A stretch of DNA of 41,724 nucleotides from Balneolaceae bacterium (GCA_007694035.1 RECM01000088.1:1-41724), one strand, 5' to 3'; counted from the first letter of the stretch, positions 34,773 through 41,724 are shown. The notes: generated by a model not told the origin, from the letters alone. Numbers and translations are program-made.

Positions 34773-35098
34773 AGAGGTGACACCGACGGTGGTGTTGGTA
34801 TGCCTATGAACAGTAGAACAGTAGAACATTAGAACAGTAGAACAATAGAATAGGGAATAGGGAATGGGGAAGTGACAGGTGGTTCACTATTTCGAAGGTA
34901 ACAGCGACGGTGGTGTTGGTATGCTTTGAGTTAGGGATCTGGGGAGCAATAGAGCAATTGAGTTTGGAAGTAATTGGATAGGGTTTACGGGAGGAGAGCC
35001 CCCCTTTTGCCTCACGCCTTCTAAACTTTTGCCTTTTGCTTTCTGCCTTTTCGCCGCCTTTTCGCCGCCTTTTCGTCGCCTTTTCGCTGACTTTTTGG
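34773..35098 (+). repeat. Mosaic intergenic repeat, copy D (most complete)
   Basis: Order: linker GAGGTGACACCGACGGTGG... (34773-34803); octamers of GAACAGTA type ending AATGGGGAAGTG (34808-34875); second linker copy GAAGGTAACAGCGACGGTGG (34894-34924); module TTTGAGTTAGGGATCTGGG... to TTTGGAAGTAA (34925-34974); C-run; TTTTGCCTCACGCCTTCTAA (35005-35024); then TTTTGCC/TTTTCGCCGCC units to about 35098. The last units are four near-identical 10-mers TTTTCGCCGCC-type. Begins 18 bp after the isomerase stop codon. Confidence 0.85.
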
Positions 35099-35194
35099 CG
35101 AACGGGGAAGTGGTTTGGAAGGATATTACTGATAGCAAGCACTGCTCCCGGCATTACACCATCAAAAAAAATGCAACAAGTATTGATGGCGAGG

Positions 35195-35245
35195 GAATGA
35201 GGGCACCAATTACTTTATAAAATAAAGTAATTGGTGCCCTCATTC
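35195..35245. repeat. Perfect 24-bp hairpin with 3-nt loop
   Basis: The left arm 35195-35218 begins GAATGAGGGCACC and ends ACTTTAT; the right arm 35222-35245 is its exact reverse complement; the loop is AAA. Wobble pairing could extend it by about four pairs on each side. There is no T-tract, so it is not a standard intrinsic terminator. It lies between the isomerase/repeat block and the CBM48 gene. Confidence 0.95.
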
Positions 35246-35389
35246 TCTTAGCTTGGACAATATAACACGTTAAAACCAAAGTCTGGAAACGGTTCCAAAC
35301 CGGGCAATAGTAAACTGAAGGGGCGTAATTAGCTAAATAAATTATGTGTTACCGCAATATGAAATTATTAAAACCGCAAAAATTTTGTT

Positions 35390-35419
35390 TTTGCTTAATT
35401 AATTTAAGCTTTATATTTT
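35390..35419 (+). promoter_or_regulatory. Candidate promoter of the CBM48 gene
   Basis: TTTG at 35390-35393, 18 bp, then TATATTTT at 35412-35419, close to TTTG-N19-TAnnTTTG. The surrounding sequence is strongly A+T-rich. The leader before ATG 35452 would be about 25 nt and contains AAGAGAAG as a ribosome-binding-like stretch. Confidence 0.4.
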
Positions 35420-35451
35420 ATGCGCACCTTAACAACCAAATACAAGAGAAG

Positions 35452-35751
35452 ATGATTGAAAAAAAATTCACCCCGAAACGCACCATTTGCAAAGTTAAAT
35501 TTTCCGTACCGGCCGATTGGGCCGAAAAAGGGATCGCTGTAGTCGGTGATTTCAATGAGTGGGATGTGGAGGCCAACAAAATGGCCCGCAAAAACGGTGG
35601 ATGGGAAACCGAGATCCGGTTTACACCTGAAACCGAAACCAAATTCCGCTATTTCATCGACGGCAAGCGCTGGGCAAATGATGATAATGCCGACGGATAT
35701 CTGCCGAATGCATACGGTACTGAGGATTCAGTACTCAAAGTGGGCAAATAA
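35452..35751 (+). CDS. Small glycogen-binding-domain (CBM48/AMPK-beta-like) protein
   Basis: A 99-residue protein that is essentially one early-set carbohydrate-binding domain. The fold signature is visible as CKVKFSVPADWAEKGIAVVGDFNEWDVEANKM, then GWETEIRFTPETETKFRYFIDGKRWANDDNADGY; the tryptophans and the FNEW turn are those that contact alpha-glucan. No catalytic domain is attached, so it is likely a glycogen-binding or regulatory accessory protein in the cytoplasm. The frame opens at 35344, but the extra 36 residues are A+T-derived and lie over the promoter; ATG 35452 with AAGAGAAG upstream is the better start. A strong terminator follows. Confidence 0.85.
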   Translation: MIEKKFTPKRTICKVKFSVPADWAEKGIAVVGDFNEWDVEANKMARKNGGWETEIRFTPETETKFRYFIDGKRWANDDNADGYLPNAYGTEDSVLKVGK

Positions 35752-35790
35752 CCGGTTATATCCGCTTCTTAAAAAAGAAGAATCCATTTG

Positions 35791-35823
35791 AAAAGGCCTC
35801 ATTGTTTGAGGCCTTTTTTTTTT
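35791..35823 (+). terminator. Rho-independent terminator after the CBM48 gene
   Basis: AAAAGGCCTCA (35791-35801) pairs with TGAGGCCTTTT (35807-35817), loop TTGTT, and the T-run extends to 35823. It lies 40 bp after the stop codon and ends only 15 bp before the birA start codon. Confidence 0.93.
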
Positions 35824-35832
35824 ATAACGTTG
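35802..35832 (+). promoter_or_regulatory. Possible birA promoter overlapping the terminator
   Basis: TTG (35802-35804, in the terminator loop), 20 bp, then TAACGTTG (35825-35832), a one-mismatch fit to TAnnTTTG. Transcription would begin at or next to the birA ATG (35839), i.e. leaderless. Proposed because the terminator leaves almost no room for a separate promoter. Confidence 0.25.
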
Positions 35833-35838
35833 TGAACG

Positions 35839-36633
35839 ATGTCCATAAAACCGTTTCAGATTGGGAAATTCCAGAAAATTCTGCAAACCCGCCATTTCGG
35901 GCGGCCGCTATGGTATTTCCGGTCACTGGATTCCACCAGTACCCATCTGAAAAACAAGTCGCCTCAACAGCTTCCGGAAGGCCTGGTTTGCATAGCCGAT
36001 CATCAGCATGAAGGCAGGGGGCAGTACAAACGGGCATGGTTTTCTGAACCCTGTGCCAACCTGATGTTTACAGTAATCCTTAAACCTAATGACACAGGGC
36101 GGCTGCAGATACTCCCGCTGCTCGCCGGTTGTTCTGTTCTCAAGGCTGTTGAAGAGATGACCGGCCTGCCGCTGATGATGAAATGGCCAAATGATATTGT
36201 AATGGCATCTGAGAAACTTGGCGGAATACTCGCGGAATCTGTATTTACCGGATCCAGGATCGACCGTCTGCTGGTTGGAATAGGGCTTAATGTAAATCAG
36301 AACGCATTTCAAGGCCCCGATCTGGTAAATGCAACTTCCATCAGTATTATGTCCGGAGGTCCTGTAGACAGGGAGGAGCTTCTGTGCCGGATCCTGTTTG
36401 AACTTGAAAACAACTACGCACTTTGGGAACAGGGCGACATCCAGATTATCCGTTATATAAACAGGCATATTATCGGATACGGGCAGTGGTGTCCTATTGA
36501 GATCAACGGTAACCGGATGGCCGAACCACATAAAATTCTTGGTATAGACCCGCGCGGGTTTTTACTCACCCTCAACGCAGACGACATCGTTAAGACATTC
36601 ACACATGAGCAGGTCAGGATTTTTTGCGATTGA
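35839..36633 (+). CDS. birA: Biotin-[acetyl-CoA-carboxylase] ligase (class I, no DNA-binding domain)
   Basis: A 264-residue ligase that makes biotinyl-AMP and attaches biotin to the carboxyl carrier protein. The biotin/ATP motif is EGRGQYKRAWFSE (Gly59-Arg60 region; most members read GRGRxxR, here GRGQYKR). Further landmarks are MKWPNDIVMASEKLGGILAES (Lys at 126) and LLVGIGLNVNQN. There is no N-terminal helix-turn-helix, so it does not act as the biotin-operon repressor. Its 3' end overlaps tilS by 29 bp. The start is very close to the upstream terminator. Confidence 0.93.
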   Translation: MSIKPFQIGKFQKILQTRHFGRPLWYFRSLDSTSTHLKNKSPQQLPEGLVCIADHQHEGRGQYKRAWFSEPCANLMFTVILKPNDTGRLQILPLLAGCSVLKAVEEMTGLPLMMKWPNDIVMASEKLGGILAESVFTGSRIDRLLVGIGLNVNQNAFQGPDLVNATSISIMSGGPVDREELLCRILFELENNYALWEQGDIQIIRYINRHIIGYGQWCPIEINGNRMAEPHKILGIDPRGFLLTLNADDIVKTFTHEQVRIFCD

Positions 36634-37990
36634 AAAAGAGTTCACACGTTCGCTGGCCGGGTTGCCCGACGGGATGCTGAAAGAGGGTTTCGTGGCCGGT
36701 ATCAGTGGCGGGCCCGATTCCATGGTAATGCTCCACCTGTTTCATTTGATGAACCTGCCGGTGACGGTTGCCCATGTTAATTACGGGCAGAGAGGCCAGG
36801 AATCAGACCGGGATGAAGAGGTGGTTAGAAGGGCTGCAGCAAATTACGGTTACGATCTGAGGATACTTAAAGCGGATACATCCGAATTGAAGAAAGGGAA
36901 TTTCCAGGATAATGCCCGTAAAATGCGTTACCGTTTTCTGGTTGAGGTGATGCAGGAGAAGGGGCACGGCTCTATTTCCCTTGCACACCATGAAGACGAC
37001 CAGATCGAAACCATCCTGTTTAAAATACTCAGGGGTGCAGGTCCCGGCAGCTGGACCGGTATGAAAGTCTGGGAAGAAGGCCTGTTCAGACCGTTGCTGA
37101 ATTGCGCGAAGTATATGATCGACCAATATGCCGACGTCAAAAACATCACCTGCCGGATCGATCAGTCAAATCTTGAAACTGATTATGCGCGAAACTATCT
37201 GAGGCTGGTTGTTTTCCCTGAATTACAGCAAAAAATACCAGGTTTCAGGCAAAATATAATAAATTTGCCTAAAATTGTATCATCGATTGATGAATCGATG
37301 GCCTGGATAGCCGACAGGATACTCGATGAAGATGGCCGCATCCCTGCCGGAGAACTGCTGGGCATGGATACATCCCTGCGCAAATCACTGATCCTGTACC
37401 TCGTGAAAAACCGGTTTGGTGGCATATCGCTTTCGGCGGGCAGCCTCGACCGCCTTGGTGAATGTGAATCGCTGCAGACCGGTAAATTTCTTGATTTAGG
37501 TTATCGGATAGCTCTGTACCGCGATCAGGACTATTTTTTGCTGCAGGCATCAGACGATACGGATGGTGGAAAGCACGGCACCGACGCACCGGGCGGTGCT
37601 ACGATCCGACTACCGGACCTTGAAAAAGGCAGCATCAACATTTATGGAATTAAATTTGAGATAAGCACAGCCCGGATGCCGTTCACCGGCGAATGGCTGC
37701 AACTGGATGCCGACAGGCTGCCTGATGAACTGTTGCTTCGGCGATGGGATAAAGGAGACCGTTTTACCCCGCTGGGCATGGATGGCAGCCAGCTGGTATC
37801 AGACCACCTCACGAACCGGAAAATTACAGGGCCGAAAAAAAAAGAGGCACTTGTGCTTGATGCTTTTGACGGAACCATCTGTGCCGTTATATTTCCGTCC
37901 CCGAATCCCGGGAAAGAGGCCGGCACTATTGATGCCGGCTTCGCCCTCGGCGAGAAATGCAATCGAATACTCAGAATAGAAACCCAATGA
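36605..37990 (+). CDS. tilS: tRNA(Ile)-lysidine synthase
   Basis: A 461-residue enzyme that modifies C34 of tRNA-Ile(CAU) to lysidine. The PP-loop is GISGGPDSMVML (34-39 SGGPDS), followed by VTVAHVNYGQRGQESDRDEEVV and LAHHEDDQIETILFKILRGAG. The C-terminal substrate-binding part has LLRRWDKGDRFTPLGMDGSQLVSDHL, typical of TilS. The start ATG 36605 lies 29 bp inside birA; the overlap suggests coupling. Its stop overlaps the hpt start as ATGA. The tilS-hpt pairing is common in bacteria. Confidence 0.94.
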   Translation: MSRSGFFAIEKEFTRSLAGLPDGMLKEGFVAGISGGPDSMVMLHLFHLMNLPVTVAHVNYGQRGQESDRDEEVVRRAAANYGYDLRILKADTSELKKGNFQDNARKMRYRFLVEVMQEKGHGSISLAHHEDDQIETILFKILRGAGPGSWTGMKVWEEGLFRPLLNCAKYMIDQYADVKNITCRIDQSNLETDYARNYLRLVVFPELQQKIPGFRQNIINLPKIVSSIDESMAWIADRILDEDGRIPAGELLGMDTSLRKSLILYLVKNRFGGISLSAGSLDRLGECESLQTGKFLDLGYRIALYRDQDYFLLQASDDTDGGKHGTDAPGGATIRLPDLEKGSINIYGIKFEISTARMPFTGEWLQLDADRLPDELLLRRWDKGDRFTPLGMDGSQLVSDHLTNRKITGPKKKEALVLDAFDGTICAVIFPSPNPGKEAGTIDAGFALGEKCNRILRIETQ

Positions 37991-38550
37991 ACTCAAAAAC
38001 CCAGGCTCCCGATACCGTTATCTGTAACGGTAAACAATTTAAAATTCTGCTGCATCAGGATGAACTGCAACGCAGGATTGCCGAGATGGGTGCGGAAATA
38101 AGTAAAAATTATAAAGACAAAAAGCCGATTTTTATTGGGGTTCTGAACGGCGCATTCATTTTTATGGCCGATCTTCTCAGATATGTTGATATACCATGCG
38201 AGGTCGATTTTTATAAACTGAGCAGTTATGGCGACGAAAAAGTGTCGTCGGGCATGGTGACCGAACGTAAAGATATCGATGCCGACATAGCGGGGCGGCA
38301 TATCATCCTGGTTGAGGATATTGTGGATACCGGCCTTTCAGCCAATTACATCATCAACATTGTTGAGAAGAAAAAACCGGCATCGGTTGCCCTGGTATCC
38401 CTGCTCCATAAACCGGACGCCATTAAATACCATGTGGATGTAGACTATGTAGGTTTCAATATCGAAACACTGTTTGTACTGGGATACGGCCTGGATTATG
38501 CACAGGAAGGCCGCAATCTCCCGCATATTTATGTGATCGACGAGAATTGA
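37987..38550 (+). CDS. hpt: Hypoxanthine phosphoribosyltransferase
   Basis: A 187-residue purine-salvage enzyme that makes IMP or GMP from hypoxanthine or guanine and PRPP. The PRPP loop is IILVEDIVDTGLSA, the VLNGAFIFMADLLR segment precedes it, and YVGFNIETLFVLGYGLDYAQEGRNLPHIYV is the base-binding end. The frame opens at 37957, but ATG 37987 overlaps the tilS stop (ATGA) and gives the normal length. It is the last gene of the birA-tilS-hpt unit and is followed by a tRNA promoter. Confidence 0.95.
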   Translation: MNSKTQAPDTVICNGKQFKILLHQDELQRRIAEMGAEISKNYKDKKPIFIGVLNGAFIFMADLLRYVDIPCEVDFYKLSSYGDEKVSSGMVTERKDIDADIAGRHIILVEDIVDTGLSANYIINIVEKKKPASVALVSLLHKPDAIKYHVDVDYVGFNIETLFVLGYGLDYAQEGRNLPHIYVIDEN

Positions 38551-38577
38551 TTTCAAGCGTAAACACCAGTATATTTG
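38547..38577 (+). promoter_or_regulatory. Bacteroidota-type promoter of tRNA-Ser
   Basis: TTG (38547-38549, overlapping the hpt stop), 20 bp, then TATATTTG (38570-38577), an exact TTG-N20-TAnnTTTG match. The first tRNA base is at 38587, so the transcript would start at or just before the mature 5' end. Confidence 0.55.
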
Positions 38578-38586
38578 AGATCTGCC

Positions 38587-38675
38587 GGAGAGATGGCTGA
38601 GTGGTCGAAAGCGGCACCCTGCTAAGGTGTTGTATCGTTTACGCGGTACCGTGGGTTCGAATCCCACTCTCTCCG
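38587..38675 (+). tRNA. tRNA-Ser (anticodon GCT)
   Basis: An 89-nt tRNA with the long variable arm expected of serine tRNA. The acceptor stem GGAGAGA pairs with TCTCTCC, followed by discriminator G. The anticodon GCT is at 38621-38623 in loop CTGCTAA, reading AGC/AGU codons. The T arm is GTGGGTTCGAATCCCAC and the D loop contains TGAGTGGTCGAAAGCGG. CCA is not encoded. A terminator follows directly. Confidence 0.97.
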
Positions 38676-38684
38676 CATCTGATG

Positions 38685-38722
38685 CCTGCACCGGTATAAT
38701 TGTCCGGTGCAGGTTTTTTTTT
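38685..38722 (+). terminator. Rho-independent terminator after tRNA-Ser
   Basis: CCTGCACCGG (38685-38694) pairs with CCGGTGCAGG (38704-38713), 10 perfect pairs, followed by a run of nine T (38714-38722). It ends the tRNA transcript and is followed at once by GTGCG, the group II intron-like start. Confidence 0.95.
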
Positions 38723-38866
38723 GTGCGCCCGGCAGGGTGCATTCACGTGGGAGTGAAAGTCACCCGTGCGCCTGACCAACCATTACCTGGCACGTTCAAT
38801 GGCTTCATGAACCGGCCCGAAATGAATAGTGGCCCGCTCGGTCACGGTTACTGGCCCGGCCCTTGA
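38723..38866 (+). mobile_element. Probable 5' remnant of a terminator-targeting group II intron (no RT gene)
   Basis: Immediately behind the T-tract the sequence reads GTGCGCCCGGCAGGGTGC, which fits the conserved GUGYG start of group II introns, followed by the nested hairpin GGGTG...TTCAC...GTGAA...CACCC (38735-38765) containing GAGTGAAAGTCAC, as in domain I of many bacterial introns. Class C group II introns are known to insert just after intrinsic terminators, which is the position seen here. No reverse transcriptase frame or domain V is present downstream, so only the first part of domain I remains. The right end is uncertain and is set near a GC-rich stretch that ends before the CusF-like gene. 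Confidence 0.5.
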
Positions 38867-38907
38867 TGTGAATTAGACTGGTCCGTCATGATTATTGATC
38901 TGGTACG

Positions 38908-39294
38908 TCATAATTCCGGATCATGCAGGTTCGCGGGGAGGTCCAGCACGGTATCTTCCGGCAGAACCTCAATGTCGTAAACAAACCAGGATGCTCCTCT
39001 CCTGGCGAGTTCAAATGAGATAATATCGCCGGGTTGAAGCGCTGCCGCCTCATCCGGATTATCAAGCCTAAGGTTCATTCTCATCGCTCTCATTACGCCG
39101 GGTATTTCTTCGTGGACCACTGCAATGGTCAAATTTTCTTTGTTAAACTGCATAAAACGGCCTTTTACAGAGTATACCGGGGTAACGGGTTCGGTAAGTT
39201 CAGGTGTCTGCTCACGCTGTTCACCGGAACAACTGGCAGCGGCGATAAGGAATAAGGCAAATATCAGGGTACAAAAGGAATAATAATTTTTCAT
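38908..39294 (-). CDS. CusF-like periplasmic copper-binding lipoprotein
   Basis: A 128-residue lipoprotein. The signal and lipobox are ALFLIAAASC with lipidated Cys22, followed by an acidic linker. The single domain is the small CusF-type beta-barrel: YSVKGRFMQFNKENLTIAV, then HEEIPGVMRAMRMNLRL with His61, Met68, Met71 and Met73 as likely Cu(I)/Ag(I) ligands, and ALQPGDIISFEL at the end. CusF is a metallochaperone for copper/silver efflux, and this fold also occurs beside SCO1-type proteins. No efflux or oxidase genes are adjacent. The frame opens at 39411, but ATG 39294 begins the signal peptide. Confidence 0.8.
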   Translation of the reverse strand: MKNYYSFCTLIFALFLIAAASCSGEQREQTPELTEPVTPVYSVKGRFMQFNKENLTIAVVHEEIPGVMRAMRMNLRLDNPDEAAALQPGDIISFELARRGASWFVYDIEVLPEDTVLDLPANLHDPEL

Positions 39295-39614
39295 GGTTTC
39301 ACATCCTGTAGAATATTCAATGTTGCCCGACAGCGCCAGGCATCTATTATCGGTTATCTGTTGCATCATTCTGCATTGCAATACCGGTAAAAAAAAGCTT
39401 ATCCAATACACGATGACCAGATCTTATTGCTTACAACAGTTCCATTATTAAGATATGAAGCTGCCGTGATCAAATGGGAATAAAATCATATAGGGGAACT
39501 CAAAAGGGTCATTAAAATGAGCGTTTCCGATACGATGATCTGTTTTGTAATTTGAAAACTGTCATACTCTCAAAACGGTCCGTTCAACGGTTCACAGAAT
39601 CCAATTTAAAACAG
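39295..39614. other. 320-bp divergent intergenic region between the CusF-like gene and mgsA
   Basis: No ORF or RNA gene is credible. It holds the promoters of two genes that point away from each other. GTTGCATCATTCTGCATTGC and AACGGTCCGTT (11-bp palindrome near 39574) are possible control sites, neither assigned. Confidence 0.45.
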
Positions 39615-40088
39615 ATGATCCCACCCTACACAACTGCCGATACCAAACAGGTTAAGATGCTGCAACAAAAAAGCATCGCTCTCATTGCCCACGACAACAG
39701 GAAAGCGGAGCTGACCGAGTGGGCTGATTTCAACAAGGGCACCCTATCGATGCACCGGCTGTACGGTACCGGAACAACGGGTTCACTCTTGAAGGAGGAA
39801 GTTGGCCTGGATGTTCACTGTTTCAAAAGCGGTCCGATGGGCGGTGATCAGCAGATTGGTGCAAAAATTTCGGAAGGGGAAATCGATTTCCTCATTTTTT
39901 TCTGGGATCCGCTCGAAGCACAGCCCCACGATGTGGATGTAAAGGCCCTGCTGCGGCTGTCCGTTTTGTATAACATTCCGGTAGCCTGCAACCGCTCAAC
40001 CGCCGATTTTCTGATCTCATCACAACTGATCCATGAAGAATACACACGCATTATTCAGCAGAAAAAAAGATTGTTCAAGGAAGATTAA
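39615..40088 (+). CDS. mgsA: Methylglyoxal synthase
   Basis: A 157-residue enzyme that converts dihydroxyacetone phosphate to methylglyoxal and phosphate, relieving sugar-phosphate overload. The phosphate and active-site segments are [26 protein letters not shown] with the catalytic aspartate, [20 protein letters not shown] with the catalytic histidine, and [13 protein letters not shown]. The frame opens at a TTG (39552), but ATG 39615 gives the usual length of 150-160 residues. The following gene starts 56 bp before this gene's end. Confidence 0.93.
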   Translation: MIPPYTTADTKQVKMLQQKSIALIAHDNRKAELTEWADFNKGTLSMHRLYGTGTTGSLLKEEVGLDVHCFKSGPMGGDQQIGAKISEGEIDFLIFFWDPLEAQPHDVDVKALLRLSVLYNIPVACNRSTADFLISSQLIHEEYTRIIQQKKRLFKED

Positions 40089-41088
40089 AACCACCATCTT
40101 CCTGATTTCCAGCCTGTTTTTAACGGCAAATACCGTGTTTGCGCAACATCCCGCAAGGACGGCAACCGGAGCAGCTGCATCTCATTTCAAGCCGTCGTTT
40201 GAAGAATTGGCATCCGATAGAATTATCCTGTTTGAGGATTCTTTTGAGATGTATGAGGATTTTAGCGACTCGCTTGGCGAATGGACCCTCCTCGATCTGG
40301 ACATGACTCTAACATATCTGATCCAGGAAGCCAGTTACCCCGGCGAAGGGCAGTCAATGGCGTTTATTGTCTTCAATCCCCTGACAACAGAACCACCGCT
40401 CGACGGCCCGTGGCTTGCCGCCGTCGGCAACAAGTACGCCGCATCTTTTTCATCACTGCCTGGCGAGGGCGGTCCTAACGATAACTGGCTTATTTCCCCG
40501 CGTATAAGGCTCGAAACGGAATCGGAAGTCAGGTTTCTGGCCAGATCGGTAACAGACGAATACGGTCTGGAGGAATTCAGGGTAGGTATTTCAACCACAA
40601 CACCGCAGCCGGTCAACTTTGAAATGATTACCGGTGACGACGCCGTTCTGGCCCCGGCCGAATGGACCGTTTTCCGTTTTGACATATCAGAATACGATTC
40701 AGACAGTGTATATGTGGCCATTCAGTCGATTTCAGATGACAGGTTCGTTTTTATGGTCGATGATTTCCAGGTAACCGGTGTTGAGGGTCCGAGCGTATCG
40801 ATCGAAAAAGAGATTGACCGGCCGGTATCGGTTGTTCTTCATCAAAACTATCCCAATCCGTTCAACCCGGAAACAACAATACGATTCTATCTTGATGCGC
40901 CGCGAAATGTTCAGGTGAGCGTATATGAGCTGTCAGGAAAGAAGGTTGAGGATGTGGCTTCAGGCAATTATCCGCAGGGGTATCATACGGTTTTGTTCGA
41001 CGGTTCAGGCCTGGCCAGCGGAGTGTATATCTACCGGCTGCAGACAGACGATTTTTCGCAGACGCGCAAGCTGATGCTGTTGAAGTAG
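40033..41088 (+). CDS. Secreted protein with adhesin-like jelly-roll domain and T9SS sorting domain
   Basis: A 351-residue exported protein. A signal peptide of about 38 residues (hydrophobic [18 protein letters not shown]) follows a long basic start. Residues about 65-250 form a cleaved-adhesin/choice-of-anchor-J-type jelly roll ([49 protein letters not shown]). The C-terminal type IX secretion sorting domain starts with [12 protein letters not shown] (272-283) and ends [22 protein letters not shown]. The protein is predicted to cross the outer membrane through the type IX system and be attached to the surface. No protease or lectin motif is visible. It overlaps mgsA by 56 bp. Confidence 0.88.
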   Translation: MKNTHALFSRKKDCSRKIKTTIFLISSLFLTANTVFAQHPARTATGAAASHFKPSFEELASDRIILFEDSFEMYEDFSDSLGEWTLLDLDMTLTYLIQEASYPGEGQSMAFIVFNPLTTEPPLDGPWLAAVGNKYAASFSSLPGEGGPNDNWLISPRIRLETESEVRFLARSVTDEYGLEEFRVGISTTTPQPVNFEMITGDDAVLAPAEWTVFRFDISEYDSDSVYVAIQSISDDRFVFMVDDFQVTGVEGPSVSIEKEIDRPVSVVLHQNYPNPFNPETTIRFYLDAPRNVQVSVYELSGKKVEDVASGNYPQGYHTVLFDGSGLASGVYIYRLQTDDFSQTRKLMLLK

Positions 41089-41494
41089 GGGGAAATTTCC
41101 TGTCCCGGTTTGTGTATGTACAAGGGCAGATATCCGGGAAATATTTGGGGATTCAGGTGCATATGGTAGTTCCGCTCCAGCGCGGTTACCCATAGTCAGG
41201 CAACTTTTTTCATTGAATTTGCCGGTTTTTTTGAAAAAAATGTTGCCCGCCGATTTTTTTCACTAAACAGTTGCCGCACAATTTTTTAATGGGTACTGCG
41301 GAACTGTGGTAAACCTTTCTTTCACATTCACCATCGTAAAAAAAGCTTTTCGGTGGGAACTCTCGCAACTGATTGTGCAGTTTGCACTAACGTGTTGCAC
41401 TATAAATCCTTCTCGAAACCTGTGCAGAAAAAGATGTTATCCCTGACCGGGATTTATCAGGTGTTTCTTACCCATAACCCAAAAAATAGAGTTC
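41089..41494. other. 406-bp intergenic region with an inverted-repeat-bounded element
   Basis: Nothing that looks like a gene was found. The middle (41168-41305) is the inverted-repeat element described separately. The right part holds GTGCAGTTTGCAC (a 5-3-5 palindrome) and presumably the promoter of the DUF4397 gene. Confidence 0.6.
41168..41305. repeat. 138-bp element with terminal and subterminal inverted repeats and T-rich internal repeats
   Basis: The ends are AGTTCCGC (41168-41175) and GCGGAACT (41298-41305), an exact 8-bp inversion. Just inside are TACCCAT and ATGGGTA, then GGCAAC and GTTGCC. Between them lie four loose repeats of a (G)TTGCC-containing word with a 6-7 base T-run (T-runs at 41205-41210, 41226-41232, 41254-41260, 41282-41287). 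The structure suits a small non-autonomous mobile element or a multi-site regulatory block. Confidence 0.6.
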
Positions 41495-41724
41495 ATGTTG
41501 AAAATCAAACTACAGACTATCTGGTTGTCCCTGGCTTTTTCAGTACTGCTTCTGAGCGGTTTTACACTTTCTGCCCAGGCCCAGGATGCAACCGCCCGGC
41601 TTCAGGTGATCCACAATGCCGCCGATCCCGCCGCAGCCTCGGTTGATATATACGTAAACGGCGATCTGTTGCTCGACGATTTCGCCTTCCGTGCGGCCAC
41701 CCCGTTCATCGATGTGCCTGCCGG
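41495..41724 (+). CDS. DUF4397-domain secreted protein, N-terminal part (3' end outside window)
   Basis: From ATG 41495 the frame is open to the window end. The first about 30 residues are a signal peptide (basic start MLKIKLQ, hydrophobic [19 protein letters not shown]). The mature protein begins [20 protein letters not shown], then [22 protein letters not shown], the opening pattern of DUF4397 domains. These domains are common in secreted proteins of Bacteroidota and often precede T9SS sorting domains; their function is unknown. An overlapping frame from 41353 is not real, since only the frame starting at 41495 gives a signal peptide and a recognised domain. Confidence 0.85.
   Translation, partial: MLKIKLQTIWLSLAFSVLLLSGFTLSAQAQDATARLQVIHNAADPAAASVDIYVNGDLLLDDFAFRAATPFIDVPA

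Larger units (their letters stand above)
34755..35451. other. 697-bp intergenic region: repeats, hairpin and promoter
   Basis: It contains mosaic repeat copy D (34773-35098), a 24-bp perfect hairpin (35195-35245) and a promoter-like pair at 35390-35419. The part 35246-35385 is A+T-rich unique sequence without a credible gene. Confidence 0.7.

Noticed and set aside
34804-35154. Minus-strand ORFs in repeat region D
   Set aside because: They encode only translated tandem repeats (KRRRKGGEKAESKRQ, LLFYCS) and have no gene-like features.
41205-41287. Phased A/T-tracts causing intrinsic bending
   Set aside because: The T-runs are spaced about 21, 28 and 27 bp, not a regular multiple of the helical repeat.
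41353-41646. 97-codon ORF near the right edge
   Set aside because: The frame from 41495 gives a signal peptide and DUF4397 start; this one reads the same DNA out of frame.

Overview
The window looks like a chromosomal piece of a free-living Bacteroidota bacterium, most likely from the Balneolia/Rhodothermia side of the phylum. This rests on three things: a secreted protein with a C-terminal type IX secretion (T9SS) sorting domain, promoters of the Bacteroidota type (TTG/TTTG, about 19-20 bp, TAnnTTTG) in front of clpS and tRNA-Ser, and the gene families present (OlsF-like acyltransferase, MerC, YfhO, bifunctional phosphoglucose/phosphomannose isomerase). The species cannot be named from sequence alone.

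Layout. 1-4618 (+) is a visibly more A+T-rich block: three GH17-type beta-1,3-glucanase-like genes (the first cut by the window edge), a GPH-family sugar:cation symporter and a small membrane protein. It resembles a compact beta-glucan oligosaccharide uptake and use cluster without SusC/SusD. 4696-8392 (-) holds two signalling genes, a receiver-histidine kinase and a three-PAS histidine kinase. 8548-12986 is a run of small stress and transport genes: MerC, a DoxX/DUF417-like protein, an APC permease, a methyltransferase, OsmC and a secreted cupin. A Rieske oxygenase follows (13247-14356), then clpS-clpA (14969-17541) and an OlsF-like aminolipid synthase (17997-19850). 19875-25449 (-) holds hisS with a membrane-anchored unknown, and a FemAB-like/DegT aminotransferase/WbpD-like acetyltransferase set for surface sugars. 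26018-31417 has two glycosyltransferases, a YfhO membrane protein and gatC. 31662-34754 (+) is ptsH-ptsI-pgi/pmi, a general PTS phosphorelay without any EII component. 35452-38675 (+) holds a glycogen-binding-domain protein, birA, tilS, hpt and tRNA-Ser(GCT). The last part carries a CusF-like lipoprotein, methylglyoxal synthase, a T9SS-exported protein and the start of a DUF4397 protein.

The least ordinary content is between the genes. Four intergenic regions (about 12256-12460, 14390-14902, 25575-25866, 34773-35098) carry a mosaic repeat family built from octamer tandem repeats (GAACAATA), heptamer-like repeats (GCAAAAG) and conserved linkers in a largely fixed order. A second, palindromic family (GTCATACTGAGC...) occurs at about 14480-14630 and 27211-27317; the second copy supplies the stop codons of two convergent genes. 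A 24-bp perfect hairpin lies at 35195-35245, and a 138-bp element with inverted ends at 41168-41305. A probable 5' remnant of a terminator-targeting (class C-like) group II intron directly follows the T-tract of the terminator behind tRNA-Ser. Candidate operators were found upstream of merC, the PAS kinase, the OlsF-like gene and ptsH.
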